Below are positions 40,124-49,159 of a stretch of 64,000 nt of DNA, one piece after another. Each line of letters opens with the position of its first letter. Position 1 is the first letter of the stretch. The notes under the pieces are model-generated. The model did no database searches and was not told where the DNA came from. It worked only from the letters and a program-made list of their open reading frames with translations. A program made the position numbers and the translations under genes. The DNA comes from Microvirga terrae (GTDB lineage Bacteria > Pseudomonadota > Alphaproteobacteria > Rhizobiales > Beijerinckiaceae): contig NZ_CP102845.1 of the NCBI RefSeq assembly GCF_013307435.2, forward strand, positions 3,222,001 through 3,286,000. The letters run 5' to 3'.

Positions 40124-40773
40124 TGACCCGCCGCCGCGTCGCCATCCTGATCTCGGGCCGCGGCTCGAACATGGTCTCGCTGATCGAGGCCGCCCGAGCC
40201 GGGGCTTTTCCTGCCGAGATCGCCCTCGTGGTGTCGAACCGCCCGGACGCGGCCGGGTTGGATCGGGCCCGGGAGGCCGGGATCGCCACCTGCGTGATCG
40301 ACCACAAGGCCCATCCCACCCGCGAGGATTTCGAGCACGCGATGGATGCGGCGCTTGCCTCGCGCGGCATCGCCTTCATATGCCTCGCCGGGTTCATGCG
40401 GGTCCTGACTGACTGGTTCGTGGAGCGCTGGGCCGGCCGGATGATCAACATCCACCCGTCCCTGCTGCCCCTTTATCGCGGCACCCACACCCATCGCCGG
40501 GCCCTCGCGGATGGCGTGCTGGTGCATGGCTGCACGGTGCATTTCGTGGTGCCGGAGCTCGACGCCGGCCCGATCATCGCCCAGGCGGCGGTGCCCGTCG
40601 TTCCAGGCGATACCGAGGAGAGCCTCGCGACCCGGGTGATCGTGCAGGAGCACCGGCTCTATCCACAGGCCCTGCGCATGATCTGCGACGGGACGGCGCG
40701 GCTGGAGACCGGGCGGGTGGTGTTTTCACGCCCATGGGACGCGAGCGGTTCGCTGCATTCGCCCGGGTCGTGA
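40123..40773 (+). CDS. purN: Phosphoribosylglycinamide formyltransferase
   Basis: Formyl transfer from 10-formyl-THF to GAR, 216 residues from ATG 40123 ([16 protein letters not shown]). Catalytic Asn/His in MINIHPSLLPLYRG (about 105-115) and Asp in HFVVPELDAGPIIAQ (about 145). Directly after purM. Confidence 0.96.
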   Translation: MTRRRVAILISGRGSNMVSLIEAARAGAFPAEIALVVSNRPDAAGLDRAREAGIATCVIDHKAHPTREDFEHAMDAALASRGIAFICLAGFMRVLTDWFVERWAGRMINIHPSLLPLYRGTHTHRRALADGVLVHGCTVHFVVPELDAGPIIAQAAVPVVPGDTEESLATRVIVQEHRLYPQALRMICDGTARLETGRVVFSRPWDASGSLHSPGS

Positions 40774-40800
40774 AACGACCGACGGTTCCATAAACATCCA

Positions 40801-40829
40801 TTGACACGCGCTCTGAACGGGCGTGGAAT
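40801..40829 (+). promoter_or_regulatory. Candidate sigma70-type promoter for the cupin gene
   Basis: TTGACA (40801-40806), 17-nt spacer, TGGAAT (40824-40829), then about 40 nt to the ATG. Confidence 0.45.
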
Positions 40830-40869
40830 CCCAGGTGCTGGGGTGGCTTCTTTTTGACGGGAGAACGCC

Positions 40870-41280
40870 ATGAGACAGCTCAACCGTCGCCAGACCTTGT
40901 TCAATATTGCCTTAGCGTCTGTTGCCCTTCCGACTGCAACTGCTTCCGCCCAGACCCCCGGAGCATCGGAAGGCCGGGAAATCGCCCCGGGTGTCCGTCG
41001 CGTGGACTACTCGAAGCGTGACACGATGATTCCGAACTACAAGACGGTATCGATGCGCGACAGCATCTATCAGCCCGGCGCGAGCACCAGCGGGTCGAGC
41101 ATGGCCAACGACATGGTCTGCCACATGCTGGAAGGCGAACTGACCGTGGACACCGGTTCCGGCGACGCTCGCTACAGGAAGGGCGACGTGTGGTCCTGCG
41201 CCAAGGGCATGCCGGAGCGCAGCAAGAATACCGGGAGCACGGTTGCCGTCATGCGGGTGATCGACCTTCTGCCCGGATGA
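40870..41280 (+). CDS. Cupin-domain protein with a Tat-type signal
   Basis: 136 residues. The signal peptide MRQLNRRQTLFNIALASVAL has a twin-Arg (NRRQTLF) and a cut site near ASA-Q, so it is a plausible Tat substrate. The mature part (about 30-136) has cupin-like features: CHMLEGELTVDTGSGDARYR and the YRKGDVWSCAKGMP turn. Function unknown; DUF-like small cupins bind metals or sugars. A candidate promoter is upstream and a hairpin downstream. Confidence 0.72.
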   Translation: MRQLNRRQTLFNIALASVALPTATASAQTPGASEGREIAPGVRRVDYSKRDTMIPNYKTVSMRDSIYQPGASTSGSSMANDMVCHMLEGELTVDTGSGDARYRKGDVWSCAKGMPERSKNTGSTVAVMRVIDLLPG

Positions 41281-41314
41281 TGGCGACCTGAATGCCTCTC
41301 GCATCCTCGAAAGG

Positions 41315-41340
41315 AAAGGCCGAATTCGCCTCGGTCTTTC
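41315..41340 (+). terminator. Terminator-like hairpin after the cupin gene
   Basis: Stem AAAGGCCGA / TCGGTCTTT (one G·T wobble) with a 7-nt loop, 35 nt past the stop. The T-tract is weak (CTGC). Confidence 0.4.
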
Positions 41341-41372
41341 TGCATCCTGGTCTCGTAGGCAGTTTCGCCTGC

Positions 41373-41390
41373 GTCCACACGATGCGCTAG
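41373..41390. repeat. Fragment of the composite repeat
   Basis: GTCCACACGATGCGCTAG matches the right end of the 2842-2977 repeat (GTCCGCACGATGCGCTAG). The CTA at 41387-41389 is the stop codon of the transglycosylase gene. Confidence 0.65.
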
Positions 41391-42655
41391 CGAAGGGCTT
41401 GGACGAGGGCCGCATCGGGAAAGCAGGTCTCGTCGCGGCGATCCTTGATCTGCCACTGGCCGATCGCCGTGCGGGTGGCAAAGCCGATCAGGCCGTCGAC
41501 CTTGCCGACATCATAGCCCTGGCCCTTCAGTCGCTCCTGCATCGTCTGAATGTCGCCGCGCCGTAGGGAATCGATCGGCCGCCACCATCCGGCGAACGCC
41601 GAGGCGCCGCCCATGCGGTCTGCCAGATGTCCGATGAAAAGCGCATAGAGATCGGACTCGTTGTACTGCTTGAGAACGTAGAAATTCTCGGACACCAGGA
41701 AGGACGGTCCGAGGCGGCCGGCGGGCATGACCAGGAAAGCCGCCGTGTCGTGGCCCCAAGGGGGCGGGGCACCGAGGGCGGGCGTGAGTCCGAGCCTGAG
41801 CCAATCCCCCATCGGCCTGCCCTGCCGCGGCCCCTCCAGCGTGCAGGAGACCGCCTGCGGCAGCTTCACCTCGAAGCCCCAGCCGGTACCCGGCTTCCAG
41901 CCATGCTCGCGCAGATAGTTCGCGATCGAGCTCAGGCTGTCCGGCACCGAGTCCCAGACATCCCGGCGGCCGTCGCCATCGGCATCGACCGCATAGCGCA
42001 GGAATTTCGAGGGGAGAAGCTGCGGCTGTCCCAAGGCCCCGGCCCAGGACGACAGCAGGGTCTCGCCGGAAAAATGATCCTCCTCGAGGATCACCAGGGC
42101 CGCGAGAAGCTCCGGATAATACAGCGCCTTTCGGCGCCCCATGAAGGCCTGCGTGGCCAGAACCCGCAGGGCCTGGTGCTTTGCCCGGACGCGGCCGAAA
42201 TGCGACTCGCGGCCCCAGATCGCGACCACGATCTCCCGTGGCACGCCATAGCGGCGCTCGATGTCGTCGAGAGCGGAGTCCCATCGCTGCAGGAGTACGC
42301 GGCCGTCCTTGGCCAGGGAGGCGAGCTGGGCCTCGGGAAAATAGCGGCCAGGGCTCTGAAACTCGGCCTGGCGCTGGTCGTCGGACGGGACCGGGCGACC
42401 CGCCGGGAGAAGTTCAGGGAGAGCCCAGTCGAGCCTGATCGCCGACAGGTTGCGCTCGAAGGTCTCCCGGGTGACACCCTGCTTCTGCGCATCGGCCCAG
42501 ACCGTCCCGTCCAGCCAGCTTCGGAACTGCCCTTCCGTAGTCGCGCGGAGATCCTGCGCCCGGAGCGTTGAGCCCTCGAGCACGAGAGCGGCGTACGCCA
42601 CCAAGGCCGCGAGAACGACGGCCGAGACGCGGGACAGGTTGGCGGATGCAGGCAT
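41387..42655 (-). CDS. MltB-type lytic murein transglycosylase
   Basis: 422 residues with an N-terminal signal or anchor (about 1-33). The catalytic SLT_2 domain has VVAIWGRESHFG with the Glu near residue 150, and LLSSWAGALGQPQLLPS and DADGDGRRDVWDS; a peptidoglycan-binding domain (about 360-420, IQTMQERLKGQGYDVGKVDG) ends the protein. It cleaves glycan strands in the periplasm. The TAG stop lies inside a repeat fragment. Confidence 0.9.
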   Translation of the reverse strand: MPASANLSRVSAVVLAALVAYAALVLEGSTLRAQDLRATTEGQFRSWLDGTVWADAQKQGVTRETFERNLSAIRLDWALPELLPAGRPVPSDDQRQAEFQSPGRYFPEAQLASLAKDGRVLLQRWDSALDDIERRYGVPREIVVAIWGRESHFGRVRAKHQALRVLATQAFMGRRKALYYPELLAALVILEEDHFSGETLLSSWAGALGQPQLLPSKFLRYAVDADGDGRRDVWDSVPDSLSSIANYLREHGWKPGTGWGFEVKLPQAVSCTLEGPRQGRPMGDWLRLGLTPALGAPPPWGHDTAAFLVMPAGRLGPSFLVSENFYVLKQYNESDLYALFIGHLADRMGGASAFAGWWRPIDSLRRGDIQTMQERLKGQGYDVGKVDGLIGFATRTAIGQWQIKDRRDETCFPDAALVQALR

Positions 42656-42725
42656 GGCCAGACACTAGCGTACGAGCCGGTATCGGCAAAGCTCCGGCTC
42701 CCGGTCCGGTGCACCTCGGAGTCGC

Positions 42726-43091
42726 TTACATCTGCGGGCGCGGCAGCCGGCAAGCGTCGAGAGCGGTGAGCGCCTTTTCGCGGGCCGTGTCGTTGAAAAG
42801 GCCCGTATCCCGGTAGGCCTGGAGCTCATCGGCGCTCAGGGACCGCATGGTGCGACCCGCATAACAGTCGCAGCCACGACCAAGGGACGCCTCGCTGACG
42901 CCGCTCTGGAGGCGACCCTGCGTGATCGCGCAGGCCTGACTTACCCGGACGCGCAGCTGAGCGACGCTCTCGGTCTTGAGCGCCGGATCGACCTGGTATT
43001 GCGTCGGCGTGTTGGAGGCGGCCGCGAAGGCCGATGCCGCGCCGGCAGAAACAGCGCCAGTCACGAGCAGCGCGCGAAGGATCGAGGTCAT
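42726..43091 (-). CDS. Small secreted cysteine-containing protein
   Basis: 121 residues. Sec signal (MTSILRALLVTGAVSAGAAS, cut near AFA-A). The mature part has four Cys (SQACAITQ, GRGCDCYAG and LDACRLP) in a short helical protein, so two disulfides are likely. No family recognised. Confidence 0.65.
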   Translation of the reverse strand: MTSILRALLVTGAVSAGAASAFAAASNTPTQYQVDPALKTESVAQLRVRVSQACAITQGRLQSGVSEASLGRGCDCYAGRTMRSLSADELQAYRDTGLFNDTAREKALTALDACRLPRPQM

Positions 43092-43210
43092 GGATGGCTC
43101 CCCAGGGACGAAATCACGTTCGGCTTTAAGAATAGGCTTGGCCGTTCGGGATCAAGGGGCAGCTGCGGATAGGCTTAAGAAGGTCTGACCGGCGCCCGGG
43201 GGCGACCACG

Positions 43211-43239
43211 AAAAGAGCGGCACCGGGGAGGTGCCGCTC
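43211..43239 (-). terminator. Rho-independent terminator of the double-glycine peptide gene
   Basis: Perfect 9-bp stem GAGCGGCAC / GTGCCGCTC with a 7-nt loop; on the minus strand it is followed by TTTTCG. It lies 32 nt after the stop of the 64-residue gene. Confidence 0.75.
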
Positions 43240-43270
43240 CTGGTCTCTCCAAGGTTGGCGCAGGCAGTTC

Positions 43271-43465
43271 TCAGCGGTGCTGCCCTTCGTACTCGTTCAC
43301 TTTCCTGGTCAGGAGACCGCCGGTCGCGAATGCGAGATCGTCGATCGTCAGAACGACCGGTGCCGCGACGTCCGCCAATGAGGGAGCGGTCCTGCCCTCG
43401 TGTCTGATTGAACCGGCATCGAGGTCCTGATGTGAGCGATCATCAGTCGCCTTTACGTCCGTCAT
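43271..43465 (-). CDS. 64-residue peptide with a double-glycine leader
   Basis: Monocistronic: GAGGA at about 8 nt before the ATG (43465) and a terminator after the stop. The sequence begins MTDVKATDDRSHQDLD. Residues 39-50, LTIDDLAFATGG, fit the double-glycine consensus (Leu -12, Ser/Thr -11, acidic -8, Leu -7, small residue -4, GG -2/-1). Cleavage after Gly50 would leave a 14-residue core, LLTRKVNEYEGQHR. This is the substrate signature for the C39 ABC exporter at 27484, 14 kb away, though no exporter or immunity gene is adjacent. I do not recognise the family. Confidence 0.7.
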   Translation of the reverse strand: MTDVKATDDRSHQDLDAGSIRHEGRTAPSLADVAAPVVLTIDDLAFATGGLLTRKVNEYEGQHR

Positions 43466-43593
43466 GCCCGAATCCTCACACTATGAATGATCGCCTGGAG
43501 TGGTAGGAGCCCCATGCGAGCCCCGCACGAGGCGCGCGACGCCTGACTATGATTAAACGTTACTATGTTGCTTGGAATCAGACGATAGTTGGA

Positions 43594-45696
43594 TCACTCA
43601 AGGTCAGGTGAGGCCTTCTCCAGTGCCACCCGATTGTCGTGGAAGGCGGCCCCGCCGTAGGGAGCCACCTGGTCGCCGCCGGTGAGCGTGTTGATGCCGC
43701 GTCCGAAGGGATGGGCCGCGTTGGGCCAGATGCCCTCGGCGATCAATACGCCGCGCCGCACACCATCGAAGAGCCTCGCCCGCAGATAGACCTCGCCGCG
43801 GTGGTTCCTGAGCTTGACCCAATCGCCGTCTGCGATGCCCTGCGGCTCGGCATCGAGCGGATGGATCATCACCTCGGGCCTCCTCTCCTTCTCCAGGGAA
43901 GTCGGAGTTTCATTGAAGCTCGAATTGAGGAAGTTGCGCGCCGGGCTGGTGGCGAGCCGGAACGGATGCTCGCTCGTCGCCGCCTCGATCACGCTCCAGT
44001 GGTCCGGGAAGGCCGGCATGCTGGCCCAGGGCCCCATAGGGCCATTGTTGTAGGACGGGATCGCCGTCCAGTCAGGCTTGAAGCGGAACTTGCCGTCCGG
44101 ATAGCCGAAGCCATTGAGGAAATGAGCCTCCTCGAAGGGCGGCTGCGCGTCGAAATGAACATGAGCCTCCAGGTTATCGAGATCGCCCCAGCCCGAATTC
44201 CGGAGGGTCCAGTCGATGATCTCCCGCGGCTCCATGGCGAAGCCGCGATGTTCCGCGCCGAGGCGCGCTGCCAGCCCGCGGAACACCTCGTGGTTGGAGC
44301 GGCACTCGCCCGGCGGATGGATCAGCCTGGGGCCGACCTGGAAATGCTGATGTCCGCCGCCGGAATACAGATCGTCGTGCTCCATGAACATGGTCGCGGG
44401 CAGCACGATGTCGGCCATCAGAGCCGTCTCGGTCATGAACTGCTCGTGGACGCAGACGAAGAGGTCTTCCCGGGCGAAGCCCTGCTTCACCAGCTCCTGC
44501 TCAGGGGCGACCGAGACCGGATTGGTGTTCTGGATCAGCATCGCCTTGACGGGAGGTCCATCGTAGAGCGCCTGCGGGTCGCCGGTGAGAACACGGCCGA
44601 TCTGGGACTGGTCGAGGATGCGGATGCTCTTGTCGATGGCGTCGTGGCCCTCGATCAAAGCCTTGTTCCAATGGAAGATTCCGCTGTTGGAATGCAGAGC
44701 GCCGCCGCCCTCGTAGCGCCACGCGCCGGTGACCGCCGGGATGGAGAGCGCCGCATGCATGTTGACCACGCCGTTGCGCTGGCGCGCGAAACCGAAGCCG
44801 AGGCGGAAGTAAGTGCGCTTGGTCGCGCCCACGAGCCCGGCGAAGGCTTCGATCTCCTCCACCGACAGGCCCGTGATGGCGGAGGCCCACGCCGGATCGC
44901 GCGTGCGCAGATGCTCCTCGAGTTCACGCGGATGGTCGGTGTAGCGTTCGAGATAGTCCCAGTCCGCGAGCCCGTCGCGGAAGAGCACGTGCATGACCGC
45001 GCAGGCGAGCGCGCCGTCTGTCCCCGGCTTCACGAGCAGCGCCATGTCGGCCTGCTTCATGGTGGCGTTCTGGTAGATGTCGATGGCCACGATCTTGGCG
45101 CCGCGCTCCTTTCGGGCCTTCATCGCGTGCGTCATCACGTTAACCTGAGTATGAACCGGGTTCGTGCCCCAGATCACGATGCAGTCGGAGACCGCCATCT
45201 CGCGCGGGTCGGCGCCGCGCAAGTGACCCGCGCCGGCCACGTATCCGGTCCAGCTCATGGCCGTACAGATGGTGGAATATTGGCCGGAATATTTCTTCAC
45301 ATGACGCAGGCGGTTGATGCCGTCGCGCATCACGTAGCCCATGGTGCCGGCATAGTAGTAGGGCCAGACCGATTCCGAGCCGAACTCCCGCTCCGCTTCC
45401 AGGAATTTCGCCGCCACGACGTCGAGGGCCTCATCCCAGGAGATGCGCTCGAACTGCCCCGAGCCCTTGGGGCCGGTGCGCCGTAGCGGATGGAGCAGCC
45501 GGTCCGGATTGTGGATGCGCTCCGCATAGCGGGCCACCTTCGCGCAGATCACGCCTGCCGTGTAGGTGTTGCTCTTCGCTCCGTGGACGCGGCCGATGGT
45601 GCGACCGTCGATCACCTCGACCTCGAGGGAGCACACGGATGGGCAATCGTGCGGGCAAACGGAGGCGCGGCGTTCGATGCGGGAAGCTTGGTTCAT
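43594..45696 (-). CDS. Molybdopterin oxidoreductase with an N-terminal 4Fe-4S site
   Basis: 700 residues. The ATG at 45696 (MNQASRIERRASVC) gives a CX3CX3CX28C cluster (C14, C18, C22, C51), as in the bis-MGD family (formate dehydrogenase/polysulfide/BisC-type). The Mo-pterin fold runs about 60-700; IVIWGTNPVHTQVNVMTHA and MLIQNTNPVSVAPEQ are pterin-binding, with the C-terminal dinucleotide domain at about 590-700. No Tat signal, so it is cytoplasmic. Substrate unknown. No electron-transfer subunit is adjacent. It follows ndk and its terminator. Confidence 0.87.
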   Translation of the reverse strand: MNQASRIERRASVCPHDCPSVCSLEVEVIDGRTIGRVHGAKSNTYTAGVICAKVARYAERIHNPDRLLHPLRRTGPKGSGQFERISWDEALDVVAAKFLEAEREFGSESVWPYYYAGTMGYVMRDGINRLRHVKKYSGQYSTICTAMSWTGYVAGAGHLRGADPREMAVSDCIVIWGTNPVHTQVNVMTHAMKARKERGAKIVAIDIYQNATMKQADMALLVKPGTDGALACAVMHVLFRDGLADWDYLERYTDHPRELEEHLRTRDPAWASAITGLSVEEIEAFAGLVGATKRTYFRLGFGFARQRNGVVNMHAALSIPAVTGAWRYEGGGALHSNSGIFHWNKALIEGHDAIDKSIRILDQSQIGRVLTGDPQALYDGPPVKAMLIQNTNPVSVAPEQELVKQGFAREDLFVCVHEQFMTETALMADIVLPATMFMEHDDLYSGGGHQHFQVGPRLIHPPGECRSNHEVFRGLAARLGAEHRGFAMEPREIIDWTLRNSGWGDLDNLEAHVHFDAQPPFEEAHFLNGFGYPDGKFRFKPDWTAIPSYNNGPMGPWASMPAFPDHWSVIEAATSEHPFRLATSPARNFLNSSFNETPTSLEKERRPEVMIHPLDAEPQGIADGDWVKLRNHRGEVYLRARLFDGVRRGVLIAEGIWPNAAHPFGRGINTLTGGDQVAPYGGAAFHDNRVALEKASPDLE

Positions 45697-45729
45697 GGCG
45701 GGCGCATGATGGTCGAAGAGCCGTAAAAT

Positions 45730-45753
45730 GAAAAGGCCGCCCGAGGGCGGCCT
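45730..45753 (-). terminator. Rho-independent terminator of ndk
   Basis: Stem AGGCCGCC(C) / (G)GGCGGCCT with a short loop, followed on the minus strand by TTTTCATTTT. About 30 nt past the ndk stop. Confidence 0.78.
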
Positions 45754-45779
45754 AAACATGAGGGCTATGCCACGAAAGC

Positions 45780-46202
<423 letters not shown>

Positions 46203-46370
46203 GGCAACTCGCTTTGATCTGAGATGGGAATTGATGAAGTGCGGCGCTTATAGCGACGAGCCCCTCGCGCCTCAAGCGCCTTTTGCCCCCACCCGCTTGG
46301 AAAGCTTAACCGCCTCCCCTACTCTTCTGGATGAACGGCCCGGTGAATACCGGCATAGAGGGAGTCCCCC

Positions 46371-46775
46371 ATGAAGCACGCGATCCTGGCCGCTTTCGGC
46401 CTTGCCCTGTTGACCGTCCCGGCCCAGGCCCAATCGGCAGACCCGAGCGGGACATGGCTGACCCAGAGCGGCGATACCCGGGTGAGGATTGCCAAATGCG
46501 GCGCCGTTTATTGCGGCACCATCGTGTCCTCGACCTACGAGAAGGATACCAATAACGCAGACCCGAAGCTGCGGGACCGCAACATCGTGGGTGTCCGGAT
46601 GATCTGGGACGTCAAGCCTGAGGCGGACGGCTACGTCGGCCAGCTCTACAATCCGCAGGACGGCAAGACCTATACCGGCAAGCTCAAGCTCATGAGCCCG
46701 ACCACCCTGCAGCTTTCCGGCTGCGTCCTCGGCGGACTGATCTGCCGGTCGCAGACCTGGACGAAGGCGAATTAG
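46371..46775 (+). CDS. DUF2147-family secreted protein
   Basis: 134 residues with a Sec signal (MKHAILAAFGLALLTVPAQA, cut before QSAD). The mature DUF2147 domain has DPSGTWLTQSGDTRVRIAKC, GTIVSSTYEKDTNN, GQLYNPQDGKTYTGKLKL and the Cys-rich LSGCVLGGLICRSQTW. Periplasmic or secreted; the function of the family is not known. Confidence 0.83.
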   Translation: MKHAILAAFGLALLTVPAQAQSADPSGTWLTQSGDTRVRIAKCGAVYCGTIVSSTYEKDTNNADPKLRDRNIVGVRMIWDVKPEADGYVGQLYNPQDGKTYTGKLKLMSPTTLQLSGCVLGGLICRSQTWTKAN

Positions 46776-46957
46776 CTCCGAGCCCTGCACCACGCGATGG
46801 TTGTACCGGGTGCGGCCATCCAGGGCAGCCGACGGAATTTCGTGAGCCAAGCGAACCGATTGCCGGTGCAAGATTAACTCTGAGATTTCAGTTCGTCAGG
46901 ACTGGCCGGGAACGACCTACAATCGTCCCTCAGAAGAAATTTTATTCCTAACACTGC

Positions 46958-46986
46958 TTGCGATATATAACTCTATAACATAATAA
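46958..46986 (+). promoter_or_regulatory. Candidate promoter of the RTX gene
   Basis: TTGCGA (46958-46963), 17-nt spacer, TAATAA (46981-46986), in the most AT-rich stretch of the window (46930-46990). The ATG-less GTG start at 47020 is 33 nt on. Confidence 0.5.
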
Positions 46987-47019
46987 GGCCCTTAGCTGAG
47001 CCATAGCTGGAGTGCCGCC

Positions 47020-49008
47020 GTGACCGTTTACGTGATTGACGCATCGTCGCCCGTGCCGCCTTCGACTGAGGATTATGATGTCGCGCTCGCGCTGGAACGT
47101 AACGATACGGTCGTATTGGCTGAGGGTAGCTCGATTACCGCATCGGGCTATGGCTCCCGAGCGATCACGGGTTTGGACAACACCCTGCTGCTCAATGGGT
47201 CAGTACGCAGCGAGCAGGACGTAGCAATCTCAACCTCCGGACGGATCAACATCTCCGGCACCGGCTCGGTCTTCGGCCTGTCGGGAGGACTTTGGCTCGG
47301 CGATCCTATCCCCGGCGGGGGCGGCGCCAATATCGTGACCAATGCGGGCCTGATCAGTTCCAAGAGCAAGCTTGGCGCAGGCACGGCCGTGTTGCTTGAG
47401 ACCCATGCGGGCACCCAGAACACGATCTTCAACTCGGGAACCATCATCGGCAGCGATGGAATCGTGGCCAACGGGTATGACACGGACACGGATAGTCTCG
47501 TCATCACGAATACTGGCCTGATCGAGGGCGTCGTTGCCATCTTCGGCCTTTGGAACGGGTCCACCACCGTCACCAACACCGGCCACATCAAGGGCGATGT
47601 CTGGCTCGGCGGAGACGGCTGGAACGAGCCGCGGGGGGCGTCGACGAACATCTACGACGGCCGCGGCGGCACCATCGACGGCAAGATCCTGTTCGGCGCC
47701 GGCAACGACATCGCCTATGGCGGCGACTGCGACGAAACCTTCGTGACGGGCCCCGGCACCAACTTTCTCGATGCCGGCGAGGGTGTCGACACGCTCGGTT
47801 TCACGCGCGGAGACTATTATCGCCTGGCCTGGCACAAGGTCGATCTGCGTATCACCGGCAAACAGCAGACCGGAAACGGGACTTGGGACACGATCCGCAA
47901 CGTCGAGAACCTTACGGGCGCGCACAACACGGATCACTTCATCGGCAACGATGCCGCCAACTCCTTTACCGGCCTCGGCGGCAACGACACTCTCGACGGC
48001 CAAGCCGGCAACGATGTTCTCAGAGGTGGCGCGCACGACGACGTTCTGATGGGCGGAAGCGGCACCGACGTGGCGGTCTATGGCGGCAACTTTTCCGATT
48101 ATACCGTCCAGCGAAAGGCCGACGGCAGCTTCTCCGTCGTGGACAACCGCACCGGGGATGGTCAGAACACGCTGACGGGCATCGAATATGCGCAGTTTGC
48201 CGATCGGACGATCGCACTGACCGCTTCGAACTCGGCTCCCACGTCTGTGAGCCTCGACGTCACCACCGTGAGCGGACGGGCCAAGGCCGGAGCCGTCGTG
48301 GGTCATCTGTCGGGGACCGATCCGGACGGCGACGCCCTGGGCTATTTCCTCGCGTCGAACCCGAACGGCCACTTCCGGATCCAGGGCGACGAGCTCATCG
48401 TGGCCAAGCCCTTCACGGCGGGGGAAACCACCGTCGAGCTCGTGGTGCGGGCAAGCGACCCAAAGGGTGCTTCCATCGACGCCCGAATTATCCTGCAGAT
48501 CACACCGGACGGGATCGTGCCGGTCGCACCGGACGTTCCGGCGATCGACACGCCCACCGTCCCACTCCCGTCAGTTTCGCTCCCGCCGGCGTCCGTCACG
48601 GTCCGAGGGAGCAGAGGCGCCGACCGCCTCAAGGGGGGCGCCGGAGACGACGTGCTCAACGGCGGGCTCGGCCGCGACAAGCTTTCCGGCGGCGATGGTA
48701 GCGATACCTTCGTGTTCTCCACTAAGCTCGGCAAGACCAACGTTGACACGCTGACCGACTTCAGCGGCGTCGATACGATCAGGCTCTCGAAGGCCGTCTT
48801 CGGCGCGCTGCACAGGGGCCTGCTCGACGAGAGCGCCTTCGGGCTCGGCGCAAAGGCCGCAAACAAGGATGTGCGCATCCTTTACGACGCCAAGACGGGC
48901 AACCTGTTCTACGATGCCGACGGCTCGGGCAATGCCTTCGATTCGGTGAAGTTCGCACACGTCAAGGTGCACACGGCGATCGTTGCCGGCGACTTCATCG
49001 TCGCCTAG
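47020..49008 (+). CDS. RTX-repeat protein with a cadherin-like domain
   Basis: 662 residues, GTG start (MTVYVIDASSPVPPSTEDY). An N-terminal beta-rich region with repeated TNTG/TNAG motifs (about 60-220, parallel beta-helix-like: NIVTNAGLISS, TVTNTGHIKGDVW), RTX nonapeptides near 310-345 (GGNDTLDGQAGNDVLRGG), a cadherin-like repeat (about 405-495) and a second RTX block near 530-565 (GGAGDDVLNGGLGRDKLSGG), then a VDTLTDFSGVDTIRLS C-terminus typical of type I secreted proteins. No type I secretion genes are adjacent. Confidence 0.85.
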   Translation: MTVYVIDASSPVPPSTEDYDVALALERNDTVVLAEGSSITASGYGSRAITGLDNTLLLNGSVRSEQDVAISTSGRINISGTGSVFGLSGGLWLGDPIPGGGGANIVTNAGLISSKSKLGAGTAVLLETHAGTQNTIFNSGTIIGSDGIVANGYDTDTDSLVITNTGLIEGVVAIFGLWNGSTTVTNTGHIKGDVWLGGDGWNEPRGASTNIYDGRGGTIDGKILFGAGNDIAYGGDCDETFVTGPGTNFLDAGEGVDTLGFTRGDYYRLAWHKVDLRITGKQQTGNGTWDTIRNVENLTGAHNTDHFIGNDAANSFTGLGGNDTLDGQAGNDVLRGGAHDDVLMGGSGTDVAVYGGNFSDYTVQRKADGSFSVVDNRTGDGQNTLTGIEYAQFADRTIALTASNSAPTSVSLDVTTVSGRAKAGAVVGHLSGTDPDGDALGYFLASNPNGHFRIQGDELIVAKPFTAGETTVELVVRASDPKGASIDARIILQITPDGIVPVAPDVPAIDTPTVPLPSVSLPPASVTVRGSRGADRLKGGAGDDVLNGGLGRDKLSGGDGSDTFVFSTKLGKTNVDTLTDFSGVDTIRLSKAVFGALHRGLLDESAFGLGAKAANKDVRILYDAKTGNLFYDADGSGNAFDSVKFAHVKVHTAIVAGDFIVA

Positions 49009-49159
49009 AAGCGCCGTAGCCTCCGGCCTTTCACGTCCATGGCCTCCGCAACACCCTCCTCGGGCAGGGATTCGAGGCATCGGCTCCGCACCGTGTCCAC
49101 GAATGGATTCAAGGAGCCGCTCTGCGGAACGACGAACCCGGGAACGGCAGAATCAGATC

